Assembly: GCA_022828595.1 (NCBI GenBank)
Contig: JAKGHH010000004.1
Span: 85,712,270 to 85,776,269, forward strand
Length of the DNA stretch: 64,000 nt
Direction: 5' to 3'
Origin: Nelumbo lutea
Lineage: Eukaryota; Streptophyta; Magnoliopsida; Proteales; Nelumbonaceae
Below are positions 22,401 to 32,579 of the stretch, in pieces. Within the stretch, counting starts at the first letter, position 1, and every line of letters starts with the position of its first letter. The notes under the pieces are model-generated. The model was not told the DNA's origin. It searched no databases and saw nothing but the letters and a program-made list of their open reading frames with translations. The position numbers and the translations under genes were made by a program.

Positions 22401-25400
22401 TAACACCTCGTATTTTTGGTTGTGTGTGCTTTGTTCACAATCTGAGTCTTGGAATAGACAAGTTGGATGCACGTTCCATTAACTGTGTCTTTCTTGGCTA
22501 CTCTCGGACTCAAAAAGGATACAAGTGTTACAATCCCATTACTCGGAAGTGTTGTTTGTCCTGATGTCACATTTTTTTAGTCTGTTCCCTTCTTCTCAAG
22601 AACTGAAGCATCTTCGTCTCCACCTTTACTTCCTCTTCCTCTTCCGGTCAGTGATCCCGTTCCGGGTGTTCCTGTTGGAGTTCACCTCATCCAGTGCAGA
22701 TCCCTATTGAACGACCACCAATTCGGCAAGGGTATACATGTCGAACGACACCGGCCCCTCCTCCAGCTTCTACCTTGTCCGCGGATCCTGTCGTTGCTCC
22801 TGTTGCTGAACCCTCAGGACTTGATCTACCCATTGCCTTACGAAAAGGTAAACGTAGTTCTACTCTCCATCCCATTTCCAATTTTGTTTCAGTATCTCGC
22901 CTTTCCGCCTCACATTGCCAGTTTATTTCACTATTGTCATGTATTTCCATACCTAACAATGTCCAAGAGCCTCTCAGTTCACCTGGGTGGAGGCAGGCAA
23001 TGGAGGAGGAACTCTCCGCTCTTCAGCATACTCACACGTGGAAACTCACTACTCTTCCTCTTGGTAAGCATGTTGTGGGATGTAAATGGGTGTATACTGT
23101 TAAATACTTGCCAGATGGTAGTGTGGAGCATCTGAAAGCCAGACTTGTTGCTAAAGGTTATTCACAGTTGTATGGAGTGGACTATATGGAGACCTTCTCT
23201 CCAGTGGCTAAGATTAGCTCTGTTCGTGTGTTAATTTCCCTGACAGTTATGTATGATTGGCCCCTATTTCAACATGACATAAAAAATGCCTTCCTTCATG
23301 GTGACTTTATAGAAGAGGTATATATGGAGCAACCACTTGGGTTTGTTGCTCAGGGGGAGGCTGGTAAGGTGTGTAGACTGAAAAATGCAATTTATGGGTT
23401 GAAACAATCGCCTCGTGCTTGGTTCGGGAAGTTTAGTGAAGTGGTGAAGAATTTTGGAATGAAACAATGTCAGGTTGATCACTCAGTGTTTAGCTATGAC
23501 TCAGAAGCTAGAAAGATTTTATTAGTGGTCTATGTGGATGATATTGTCATAACTGGCAATGACAAATTGGGGATCGACAAACTAAAGGTCTTTCTGCAAA
23601 ATCATTTTCAAACAAAAGACCTTGGGACATTGAAGTATTTCTTGGGTATAGAAGTTGCTAGATCAAGACAAGGTATAAACCTGTGCCAAAGAAAATATGT
23701 TATCGATCTATTGGACGAAACATGACTGCTAGGTGCAAAACCGGCTGAGACTCCTATGGAACCAAATGTTAAGTTGAGCAGTGATACAGGGGGAATATTT
23801 GATGATCCTGGAAGGTATAGACGACTAGTGGGGAAGCTGAACTATTTGACTATCACGAGACCAGACATCTCCTTTGCAGACAGTGTGGCGAGCCAATTTA
23901 TGCAGAACCCTCGTATATCTCACTGAGATGCAGTTCTTAGAATTGTAAGATATCTGAAGGGAGCTCTGGGTTGTGGGCTATTATATAAACCAAGAGGAAA
24001 ACTTGAAGTAGTTGGGTACACGGATGTAGATTGGGCGGGCTCTATGTCTGATAGAAGATCTACTACAGGTTAATGCACATTTCTTAGAGGAAATCTTGTG
24101 ACGTGGAAGAGTAAAAAGCAGACGGTTGTGGCTAGAAGCAATGCTGAAGCCGAGTACAGAGCCATGGCACACACTACATGTGAATTAGTGTGGTTGAGGA
24201 ATCTCCTACAAGAAATCAGGTTCCACATGGATAAACCTATGAAGTTGTACTGTGACAATCAAGCTGCGCTCCATATCTCATCCAACCCAGTTTTCCATGA
24301 GAGAACAAAGCACATAGAGATTGATTGCCACTTTGTGAGGGAGAAGGTTCTTACTGGAGAGATACGCACAGAACATGTATGCTCAGGTGATCAGTGGGCA
24401 GATTTGTTTACAAAAGCCTTAAGCTCAGGGAGAGTGAACTGTATATGTAACAAGCTGGGATTATATGACATATATTCTCTAGCTTGAGGGGGAGTGTTAG
24501 AGTTAGCCGAATAAGGGTAGATTAGTCAACTCACCTTGGTTAAGTTATGAGCTTATGTGGCAGTCTTATTAGAGGTTCTCTGTCCCATACTTAAGTAGGG
24601 GCAGTTTAGTCCTTGTACATTTAATTAGAGCCTAATCACTATTAAGAGGTTGACTGATAGGGTTGAGTTATCAACTTCAACAGTTCTTTCATCTTCTTCT
24701 TCTTCTCCTTACTGGTTCGGACTACTGTAGCAACAGTAGAAACAGGATCCAAAAGGTGGGCAAGGATGCATGGTACCCATTACCATCTAAATCTAAATGA
24801 AAACACAGAAAGTGAAACCAACATGAATGTAGCTTTCAGATGGATTCCCAATGTGATAAATATAATAGCACATGACTTAACTAGATTGGGATTTGAAAGG
24901 AACTTTTTTGTATGGCAACGGTTCTCTGCCTGATTAGATTTTGCAAGGACAGGATTGTCGGTCCATATCTGTGTATTAGTATACATCCTCTCATTTATTC
25001 AATAGGCCAATAAACAAAGTGAACATCCTATCATCCTCATGTACTATCCTTTCACCTATACTAAATATCGATGCATTTACCATTCCCTCAAAAAAGAGGG
25101 TTATCATCTGAAATAGAGCAAATGTGTTTAGAACAGGAAAAATGTTGTATAGGATTAGAGAACGTCATAAACAGTGACCAGAGACACAAGGCAACCTATA
25201 GTAGTTAAAACATTAAGAATAATAGTTATCTGGTACTTAGTGAAGCTCAATCCTGCCGTTCACAACCTGCCACCTCCCCGTGGAGTAAAAGGAGAAACCT
25301 AGAGAGTGAAATCTTGTAACTTTGCCACTTAATTTGGTAAATTGGAATCTGTTTACTGGTTTAAACATCAAGATAATGAACACGTGACCTATTAATGACA

Positions 25401-25714
25401 ATGACAAACTTCTCATCATCAATTTTCAGTTGCAGATAGTCGTAGACAAACATGAGGATTATAAAGAATATAATCGTTGTTAATAATGCACACAAACCCC
25501 TTTTTTTTTCTTTTAAGTTTACTCAAAATCTTTGTTACCCCCTTGTCATATAGCAAAAGAAACCTTCTAACACAGCAAATTTATCCAAAAATTAATTAAC
25601 ATGCAACATTAGCTGCAGGGAATTAACAAACCCACCAAATCTCAAAAAATAGAAAGCAAATTATATGAGCGGTTAATGCGGTTATGTGCATTGCTTAAAC
25701 TAATGCTGCAGAAA

Positions 25715-25745
<31 letters not shown>

Positions 25746-26151
25746 TACCGAAAGCGTAGACATCGATGTTCTTTAATCCAAATATACTTTTCTTCCGCAA
25801 CCCAATCCCAAGCAGTTGTTGTGTGTCGCTCAAAACGGAGGGAAATGAAGCACCAGTTTTCGATTCAACAGCTTCGGTGGTATTATCTGCTAAGGAAAGA
25901 GAACCCCACATGGGAGAAGAGCAATTGGGTCGGTAATTGGAGAAGAAGAAATCCAGTGCATTCTGGAGAAATGGGTCTTTCTGGTTTTTAATTTTATGAG
26001 AAATGGCGAAACCCATTCCGATGCCAACACCTACTGCAGCTGCAACAGACCCCGCCATGGCTGCTGCAGAGAAGGAACGAGAAGAGACATGGGAGCTGTG
26101 AGGAGGCTTTGAGGGGTGAGGAAACGAGAAGGGGAAGCGTAAAGACACCAT
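16450..26151 (-). CDS. FAP2: Fatty-acid-binding protein 2-like (chalcone-isomerase fold), four exons
   Basis: FAP proteins are non-catalytic chalcone-isomerase relatives that bind fatty acids, mostly in the plastid stroma (established for Arabidopsis FAP1-3). Exons on the - strand are 26151-25749, 18495-18246, 17700-17609 and 16589-16450. They join in frame with GT-AG introns of 7253, 545 and 1019 bp. The product is 294 residues, close to the roughly 300 expected. The N-terminus is Ser/Pro-rich, transit-peptide-like, and followed by an Ala/Gly-rich hydrophobic stretch. Family segments seen are MWGSLSLADN, GLKNIDVYAFG, MTVRLQIVYG, SIRSVRSAFEESVG, FTSLFKDEYKIPRG and LLCRSILDLYIGEDPFD. Intron 1 contains a complete copia element in antisense to the gene, and intron 3 a MITE. 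No stop or frameshift is seen. Assignment to FAP2 rather than FAP1 or FAP3 rests on remembered similarity. Confidence 0.9.
17267..17477. mobile_element. Tourist-like MITE in FAP2-like intron 3
   Basis: The 211-bp element starts GGTGGCCTTTGATAACAGCT and ends AGCTGTTATCAATCAGTCCC, so the inner 12 bases form a clean inverted repeat. TTA trinucleotides flank it at 17264-17266 and 17478-17480, as expected for PIF/Harbinger MITEs. It sits entirely inside the third intron of the - strand gene. Confidence 0.6.
19233..19517 (+). repeat. Copia 5' LTR
   Basis: It starts TGTTAGAGTTAGCC and ends AGTAGAAACA (TG...CA). Compared with the 3' LTR it has about 35 extra bases in a CTT/CTC-rich tract near its end (about 19425-19485). 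Otherwise it is the same length and differs by scattered substitutions. Confidence 0.95.
19518..19529 (+). other. Primer-binding site, initiator Met-tRNA type
   Basis: TGGTATCAGAGC immediately follows the 5' LTR. This is the standard plant copia primer site, complementary to the 3' part of initiator methionine tRNA. Confidence 0.9.
20260..24487 (+). pseudogene. Copia gag-pol, disabled by several stops and frameshifts
   Basis: Translation begins at 20260 (MAAMGDGC). Gag has a UBN2-type core and a zinc knuckle CX2CX4HX4C from 21082. Protease Asp-Ser-Gly is at 21373-21381. Then come the GAG-pre-integrase HHCC region, integrase with its D, D and E residues (HSDVWG, RSDNGREY, GVAERKN), reverse transcriptase with YVDD, and RNase H (TDVDWAGS, AEAEYRA, YCDNQAA), ending at 24485-24487. 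Breaks are a TGA at 20470 where Trp is expected, a shift at the seven-G run 21661-21667, a one-base loss near 22550, a TAG at 22578, a further shift near 22685, and stops at 23723, 23924 and 24071. All catalytic motifs survive, but no complete polyprotein can be made. The element looks like a recently dead copy. Confidence 0.93.
24484..24494 (+). other. Polypurine tract of the copia element
   Basis: TTGAGGGGGAG directly precedes the 3' LTR and overlaps the pol stop codon. It primes plus-strand synthesis in this class of element. Confidence 0.85.
24495..24744 (+). repeat. Copia 3' LTR
   Basis: TGTTAGAG to GAAACA, 250 bp, directly followed by the GGATC target duplication. It has the short form of the CTT-rich tract. 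Confidence 0.95.
25714..25747. repeat. A-run plus (AT)n abutting the FAP2-like exon 1 donor
   Basis: A run of A followed by about 13 AT units ends at the splice donor of the - strand gene. Read on the - strand, the donor G|GT is followed directly by the repeat, so intron positions +3 onward are microsatellite. Confidence 0.85.
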
Positions 26152-26362
26152 GGATGGATGCAGAAATGAAATCTTGAATGCAATATAGTGATGATCTACA
26201 ACACTGAAAATTATAGTCATAGTTAGGGACACTTTTCTGGACGGCCCGTCCTGTGAAGAGCATTGCCTTTTGGGGCCTAAGATATTTACACGCGGCTATT
26301 GTGATAGCAATAATAGTCGCCCGGTGTTAAATACCTTTCCCTCTCCATGGTCGTATGCTGAC
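26152..26362 (-). promoter_or_regulatory. Short 5' flank of the FAP2-like gene
   Basis: Only 211 bases separate the start codon from the LTR element upstream. No strong TATA box is visible here on the - strand; gtatttaa near 26325-26332 is a weak candidate. The native promoter is either compact or was displaced by the LTR element at 26363-29430. Confidence 0.4.
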
Positions 26363-27085
26363 AGATGTGCGCAATCTAGATATTCCTAGGTAGAACATCC
26401 AATTTCCAATTTTGCGGCAAGCTAGACTAATCTGGATTAGAGAATACGAGGTAGCTAACCTGGTGAGGTTGCTCTGATGCTTAAGTCAGTATTATATTGT
26501 GAATGAGAGTTGAATACTTGAGTGCTTGAATGCTAGTGAGTAAAATAATCACACGTACCCTATGTCATTGCGGTCGGTGCCTTTATATAGGCATTGTTTG
26601 GTGTAGGTTTCACGCATCACATCTGAGATTTCCAGGAGGTCGTGCCTTATTAGTCCAAAATCCTCAGAGGTAACCACTATGCACGTTGACCATCCTCTGG
26701 AACATTCGGTACGCAGGCCAACTTCAGAGAAACTTGGGAGTGTCAAGGTATGCATGCCAAATTTGTCGGCGAGCACATCTCGTAGGTCACCGCCTAGTCC
26801 TTAATTAGGTCGGCAAGCCCTCACGAGAGAGGTTGTGCCTCACATCGAGGTCACTTCGGCCGGTGACGAGGTGCTACAGGTCGGCCCTGGATGAGGTGCT
26901 GCAAGCCGACCTAAGTTGTGGTCGAGATCGCCAAGTTAGCTATAAAGGCAGGTCACCAGGTCGGGCGAAGATGAACTACGATTTGGGACTCCAAATCATC
27001 GCTTAGGTGGCATCTGAGTGTCATCCAATTGTTTCGGGATGCTATGTGTCATGAGGTTATTGGAGGGCCAAATTCGCCCTCATCA
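26363..27085 (-). repeat. 3' LTR of the non-autonomous element
   Basis: Read on the - strand it runs from TGATGAGGGCGAATTTGG to a mutated terminus at 26363. It contains a TATA motif (TATATAAA on the - strand, 26582-26589) directed toward the FAP2-like gene. The terminus has AGATG where intact copies have TGATG on the + strand. Confidence 0.85.
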
Positions 27086-28696
27086 ATTGCCCCCCACTCC
27101 TGAGCTGAGGGCAACTCGGCGAAGGGAATAGATTGTTCCTTTGGCCTGGAATGACTGTTTGATGAGCTCGTAGTCGTTGGTTTCAATCCTGTTTGCTCCT
27201 TAGGTCGAAAGAGTCCAAGTGTTTGTAGCCTTACGCAGGACCTCACAGTCTTGGTTATCGGGGCACAAGAGCAATTTAATCCGCTCGAGGAGAGGTGGAA
27301 CAGGTACCCCGAAGACATCTACCTTATTAGGGATGCGACCATCAAGGGGTTCTGCAATCCGACTAAGTACCTCAAGAGCAAAGCTCATCATGCTATCCTC
27401 AAGAAGGGGTTCTATGTGACTGCTTTATCAGGTTGTTCCACCTAGGTAGACTTCGATGCAGTGTCCCTCAAGCTAGTTCTCAAAAGAGTAGCTAGCGATT
27501 TTGATGCGGAGCCTGAAACCGAGGTGGAGGTCTACTGTGAAGAGATCGACCAAGTTTGCGTCTGTTATGGTCTAGTCTTTCCTTTGTTTCTCTTTCTTGT
27601 GCTAAATTAGTCTTCCTTTCTTCACTTCTTTTTTTGTCTTTCTTCTTCTGCACACCGATGAGGCTGAGGTAGAAAGGTATGTACCCGACTTGTCTGCACA
27701 CCGATGGGGCTGAACGTGAACTACTTTTTTATTCTGCCTGTGCCAAAGAGGCGACTAGATCTTATGCTGCCAATGCCGAATAGGCGATTGGGTCTTAAGT
27801 TGCCCATGCTAAAGAGGCGACTGGGTCTTATTCATATGGCGACTGGGTCTTATTCGATGTGCGGCCTAGCCTCTCCGCCTAAGCAGGTGGTCATTCTGTA
27901 GTAACTTCTCATATGGCTGCTTCTACGTCACCCCGTGGGATTATCTTCCTAGGTGAGTGCTTGCAAGAACACAATGTACATGTTCTACCCCCCCCCCCTT
28001 GTGAGGGTTGTTGATACATAAAGTTGTTGTCAGCGTGAATCGGAAATTCGACGCTACGGCTGCACTGCATCAGCCTCATAGTGACGCCGGTCATCCACTC
28101 CTACAAGAAGCCACTAGGAGCTCAACCAGCGGGGGCAGCACTACTGACTTTAGGTTGCCAGCTCACACGGGAGCCTTGGAAGGCTCGACTTGTAGAGGCA
28201 ACCTCACAAAACGGGGTTGATGAGGTCTCGTCCTGGCTTATTGCTATTGAGGATGAGTTGAGGTCGTTTTGCTGCTATCTACATCGGGCTTCTCCCATGC
28301 TTAGATATGGAAATTCAAGCTTCATTTTATAGAATTTTCACGCTTCAATCCCGGTGGGAACTGCTGATAGCTCTATCGTGGGGAGAGGGGCGTTCACATG
28401 CGGTAGTGGTATATTTATCTGGGGCACTAGGAATGTTGGGTTCGGCCTGAATTTGTCTTATGGTCATAGGGGAGTTCTCAAGGTTCATCATAGATGTTCT
28501 TTCCCCCTAGTAATTGATATTCGTTCTGGATGTTGGTGCTACTCAGAAATGCTTTTTAGTTCATAAAAATGAAAATTAGAGAGTGAAAACTTAAATTTTT
28601 AAAAGGCGAGATCTTAGCTTTCTGGAAGATGAGAACTTAGCTTTTTAGAAGGTGAGAACTTATCTTCTTGTTGCGTTTCCCACAGACGGCGCCAAT
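27086..28696. other. Internal region of the LARD-like element
   Basis: It has no retroviral-type domain in any frame. On the + strand, antisense to the element, there is an open stretch at 27251-27445 containing WNRYPEDIYLIRDATIKG, which I do not recognise, followed by an acidic stretch near 27450-27560. A short tandem repeat lies near 27735-27850. The region may include captured host sequence or the decayed coding part of an autonomous parent. Confidence 0.5.
27735..27850. repeat. Short tandem repeat, gaggcgactgggtctta unit
   Basis: Four imperfect copies of a word like aggcgactgggtctta occur, at spacings of about 20 to 50 bases, inside the LARD-like element. Confidence 0.7.
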
Positions 28697-29430
28697 TGAT
28701 GGTGCGGTCTAGATACTCCTAGTTGGAAGACAATCTGAACTCCAATTGTGCGACGAGCTGGACCAATATGCAAAATAGTGGATCAGAGAACCCGGGGTAT
28801 CTAACCTAGCGAGGTCGCTCCGATGCTTAAGTCAGTATTATACTGTGAATGCAAGCTGAATACTTGAGTGCTTGAATGCTAGTGAGTAAAATAATCATGC
28901 GTACCTTGTGTCATTGCGGTTGGTGCCTTTATATAGGCATTGTTTGGTGTAAGCTTCGCGCACCGCATCCGAGATTTTTGGGAGGTCGTACCTTATCGGT
29001 CTGAAATCCTCGGAGGCAACCGCTATGCATGTTGACCATCGTCTGGAACATTCAGTACGCGAACCAACTTCAGAGAAACTTGGAAGTGTCGGGGTATGCA
29101 TGCCAAATTTTTCGGCAAGCACATCTCGTAGGTGACCGCCTGGTCCTCAGTTAGGTCGACAAGCCCTCGAGAGAGGTCATGCCTCGCGTTGAGGTCACTT
29201 CGGCCGGTGACGAAGTGCTACAGGTCAGCCCTGTACAAGGTGCTGCAAGCCGACCTAAGTTGTGGTCGAGGCCGCCAAATCAGCGATAAAGGTAGGTTGC
29301 CAAGTCGGGGCAAAGATGAACTACGATCTGGGACTCTAAATCATCGCTTAGGTGGCATTTGGGCATCGTCCAACTGTTTCGGGATGCCATGTGTCATGAG
29401 GTTATTGGAGGGCCAAATCCGCCCTCATCA
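28697..29430 (-). repeat. 5' LTR of the non-autonomous element
   Basis: 734 bp, + strand TGATGGTGCGG to CGCCCTCATCA. It adjoins the primer site at 28680-28696. It has the same TATA block as the other copies and is the closest local relative of the solo LTR at 3691-4420. Confidence 0.88.
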
Positions 29431-29435
29431 CTAAC

Positions 29436-29699
29436 GATCAAAACCACATTTAATGCAATGCTCTAGAAAGCCGTGGAGACAACATACCAGAAATGGGATA
29501 ACTGCCAGTCCAACCTAGCTACAATAATTAATTAAGGTAAGGGAAGGGATGTGGTTCGATGCGTTTGATTTGGGAGGGGTTTTCCATTCATTTAGGTGGC
29601 GTTTGATAACACTTCTCATATATGAAAATGTTACTTTTGAGATGCAACATATGTTTGGGTCTGAGTCTGAAAAAAGATCTTAAATGCATTTTCAGATCT
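29436..29699. other. No gene; possible outer MITE arm
   Basis: At about 29599 a TTA is followed by GGTGGCGTTTGATAACACTT, very like the left end of the MITE at 17267. A matching right end was not found, so this may be a broken copy. Confidence 0.3.
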
Positions 29700-30305
29700 A
29701 AGGGCCCATTTGGCTTGGAATCGGAATCGGAATGGCCTATTTCGCTTGGTTGTTTGGTTCAGATCGAAATTGGAATTGGATTCTGATTTATGCTGTTTGG
29801 TTCATTAAGAGGCTGGAATCGGAATCAGCCAATTTTGCCCCTAATAAAAATAAAAAAGCATAAAATGCATGAAAATACTTTAAAATGTAGAAATTTTATA
29901 GAAAATACAAAAATTAAATAATTTTGTAGAAAACTGTTTTTTATGCTGTCGTGTTTCATTTTGATGCAACACAGTTGCATGAAAAATTATATATCGGATG
30001 GAACACTACATTACAGTCAGCGCCTTTATCTGATGTAACAACACAGTTGACAGAAAACAGAAGTTGCAATAAAAAAACATGGGGGAATGTCGTGTTTCAT
30101 TGTGGGTGTGTAATTGTGTATTACATTTTGGTAGCTTGAAACGCGACATGGGAATGGCACCCCCAGAATGGGAATGATATTCCTTGGGGTGGGGTATATG
30201 GGGGAATCCCATACCGCCATTCCGTTTAACCGAACATCCAGAATGGAAATGAACCATTCTGATTATGATTCCAGACTCTTATTCCCTCAAATCAAACAGA
30301 TTCTA
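29700..30305. mobile_element. Probable MITE with imperfect inverted ends
   Basis: The left end has gggcccatttggcttggaat and repeated ggaatcgg words. The right end has attccctcaaatcaaacaga, whose complement is similar in spirit (tctgtttgatttgagggaat). The sequence caaatgcatttcagatcta-like occurs on both sides (about 29680-29700 and 30343-30360), suggesting it split an older repeat. No exact TSD was found. Confidence 0.4.
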
Positions 30306-32023
30306 AAATCATAAAACCCAAGTCAGGCACTGAATGCGGTCAAATGCATTTCAGATCTAGCCCAAAGTCTAAAATGCCTATAAATAATTTCAAAAAGACA
30401 ATGTATGCCCTTGTTTTAAATCCAAAATTACCTCATTTGAGTTCTTCCTCTTGAACGACAAAGGAACTTGCTACACTACCCAACCGCTGCACCAGGTATA
30501 TCCAGGGTCTCAAAGCCTCCATTTTATCTTGTTTTTCTTGTTCATTGTCACAAATTTGAGCTTACACTCTTCCTAAATTGATTTTATAGGGTTTCGATTT
30601 GCTTCTTCTTTATATTTTCTTCCATTTTCACTTTTATTTCTCTTTTTTTTTTGTTTATATTCACCGTTGTTGTTTGTCTTCATGTTCATTTGGTTACGGT
30701 TATTCACAACCCCTGTCCTGAAAACCCAACATATATTCAAGTGATCTATGGAAGCAATGATTTTCACAAACATTGGTTTCATTTGTTGTAAGATTATGAC
30801 ATGTGGGAAATGGGGTCATTGAAACTTGGAGGAGAAGTTTTGAGGTGTGTCTGAAGACACTATCTTTAAAATGTTATTTGCCCCCGTTCAGTTCTACTAA
30901 GTTTGCTATTAGGTTATAGGCAAATACGTTCCTAGGATACAATAGAGCCTTGGGCGAGAATCTACAATCAACAAAGTTGAAGAGTCTCCAAAGAAACCTT
31001 CAGTAAGACAGTAGTAGACCGGATTGAGAGAGAGACAAAGTGATTTTCGAAAATTGTGTGTAAATGCTTGATCCGTGCTCCTTAAATAACTTCTGAAGAG
31101 TCGTGGAGCAGAGGAAGGTGCTGGTTTAGAAAAGGCTCTTTGAAATTGTGGCTATTAAAAGGTAACAACTGTTAACTTTGAATGGTGCTTCTTGATCATA
31201 GATAATCAAATCGTGGTCATTGATCACATCAACAGTGCGAGCAAAGTGCACCTCATTGTGCCGTGCACATGCGTTGCATAGTAGCAAGCCTCCATACTCT
31301 CCTTTTTATATCTAAAGAGTGTAAATCAGCTCCTATCAAAAAGCCCAAAACAATTCTTGTATTTTTCCAATGTGGGACAAGTTAATAATTGATTTTAGTT
31401 AAAGAAAAAGCTATTTTTCAAAACATGTGTGCAGGTGTATTTTTTCATGTAATTGACCAATCAAATCCTATTGAATTTAATCTCTAATCAGATTAAAATC
31501 CAACAAATATAAGAAAATTATAATATCTGGAATCCATGTCATAAAATTAATATATCTGAAAAGAAAGAGAGTTGTGGATGGAATGCAAATTAACAGATGG
31601 GTTGCAGTCGAACCAGCTAATAACCATGTTAAAATTCCCCAAAAAAGAGCAAAGGGGAAGTGTATCTTTGCACCTACCTTTTTACTCTCTTTTTATTCCT
31701 CTTAGACTCCTACTTTTTCATCCTAGAAGAAGCTCAAGTTCTTTCAATTGAATATGTTTTGCAAATTTTATAGTAAAAACTTTGTTTCTAGCCCATTTAC
31801 ATGGAAACAAAAGCAGTCTTAGTAGATCAAACAAATAAATGTGGAGCAAGGTACTGATCTCCACAACTGGAAAATTCATCTTCATATGAGTTTTGTTTAT
31901 TTTTTTTACACCTCTATAACAGCTTTCCCATAATTGATGTTGTAGGGTACCTTTTCTCCTTGGCCAGTAGAATTAGTTTTTTTGTGGATAATATTGTGTA
32001 GCAGTTGTTTAGTCAATTAGAAT
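30306..32023. other. No recognised feature
   Basis: Intergenic sequence between the MITE-like repeat and the CACTA-like element. No gene, RNA or bounded repeat is visible. Confidence 0.4.
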
Positions 32024-32049
32024 CACTACCGAAAAATGGGGCTATAGCT

Positions 32050-32530
32050 ATGGTACTTTAGCTACGGTCAGAAAAACCGTAGCTAAAACATGGGATATAA
32101 CCATAGACAATTTGATGTCCATGGCAAAAGTTGAGATTTAGCTACAGACAATTTGATGTCCGTGGCAAAAGTTGAGATTTAGCTACAGACAATTTGTCCA
32201 TGATTAAAAGTTACAACAGCAAAAGTTGAACTTTAACTACAGATAATTTGTCCATAGTTAAAAGTTGAGCTTTAGCTATAGACAATTTGTCTGTGGTTAA
32301 AAGTTATTCCATTCGTGGCTAAAAGCTATTTATAGCCACAGTTATAATGTATCCGTGGTTATAAGTTGCAAAAGCAGAAGTTGAGATTTAGCTACGAACA
32401 CTAAATCTGTGGTTAAAAGTTATTCTATCCTTTTAGCTACGGATAATTTGTGTGTGGTTAAAAGTTATTCTGTCTGTGGCTAAAGAGCTACTTATCACTA
32501 TAGCCATGGATAACTAAAATGCCATGGTTA
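32050..32530. repeat. Subterminal tandem repeats of the CACTA-like element
   Basis: Units of about 41-60 bp are built on the words ttagctacagacaatttg and ggttaaaagtt. The two clearest units repeat with a 41-base period (32106 and 32147). In CACTA elements such repeats bind the transposase-associated protein (established for En/Spm). Confidence 0.8.
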
Positions 32531-32579
32531 TAATTACGAAGTTAATCATCTTTAGCTACAATCATTTTATTCCTAGATC

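Larger units (their letters stand above)
19228..24749 (+). mobile_element. Full-length Ty1/copia retrotransposon with perfect TSD
   Basis: It is bounded by GGATC duplications at 19228-19232 and 24745-24749. Inside are a 285-bp 5' LTR, a PBS directly after it (TGGTATCAGAGC, 19518-19529), a leader of about 730 bp, a gag-pol frame, a purine tract and a 250-bp 3' LTR. Domain order gag-protease-integrase-reverse transcriptase-RNase H identifies Ty1/copia. The LTRs differ at about a dozen positions by eye (near 5%) plus one microsatellite-length difference, so insertion was fairly recent. It lies within intron 1 of the FAP2-like gene, in the opposite orientation. Confidence 0.95.
26363..29430 (-). 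mobile_element. Non-autonomous LTR retrotransposon (LARD/TRIM-like)
   Basis: Two LTRs of about 730 bp flank only 1.6 kb with no gag, protease, integrase or reverse transcriptase. Orientation is fixed by the primer site next to the right LTR (ATTGGCGCCGTCTGTGGG on the - strand) and by a purine tract next to the left LTR (GGAGTGGGGGGCAA on the - strand). Flanks CTGAC (26358-26362) and CTAAC (29431-29435) look like a 5-bp TSD with one mismatch. It must move with proteins supplied by another element. The LTRs differ visibly more than those of the copia element, largely by C/T and G/A changes, so it is older. Confidence 0.85.

Noticed and set aside
22687..22959. - strand frame of 90 residues
   Set aside because: Antisense shadow of the copia integrase/RT linker region.
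29700..30305. A confidently bounded hAT element
   Set aside because: The ends are only loosely inverted and no 8-bp or 3-bp TSD was found, so it is kept at low confidence.
32050..32530. CRISPR-like array
   Set aside because: Units are degenerate, without unique spacers, in a plant genome; they are CACTA subterminal repeats.
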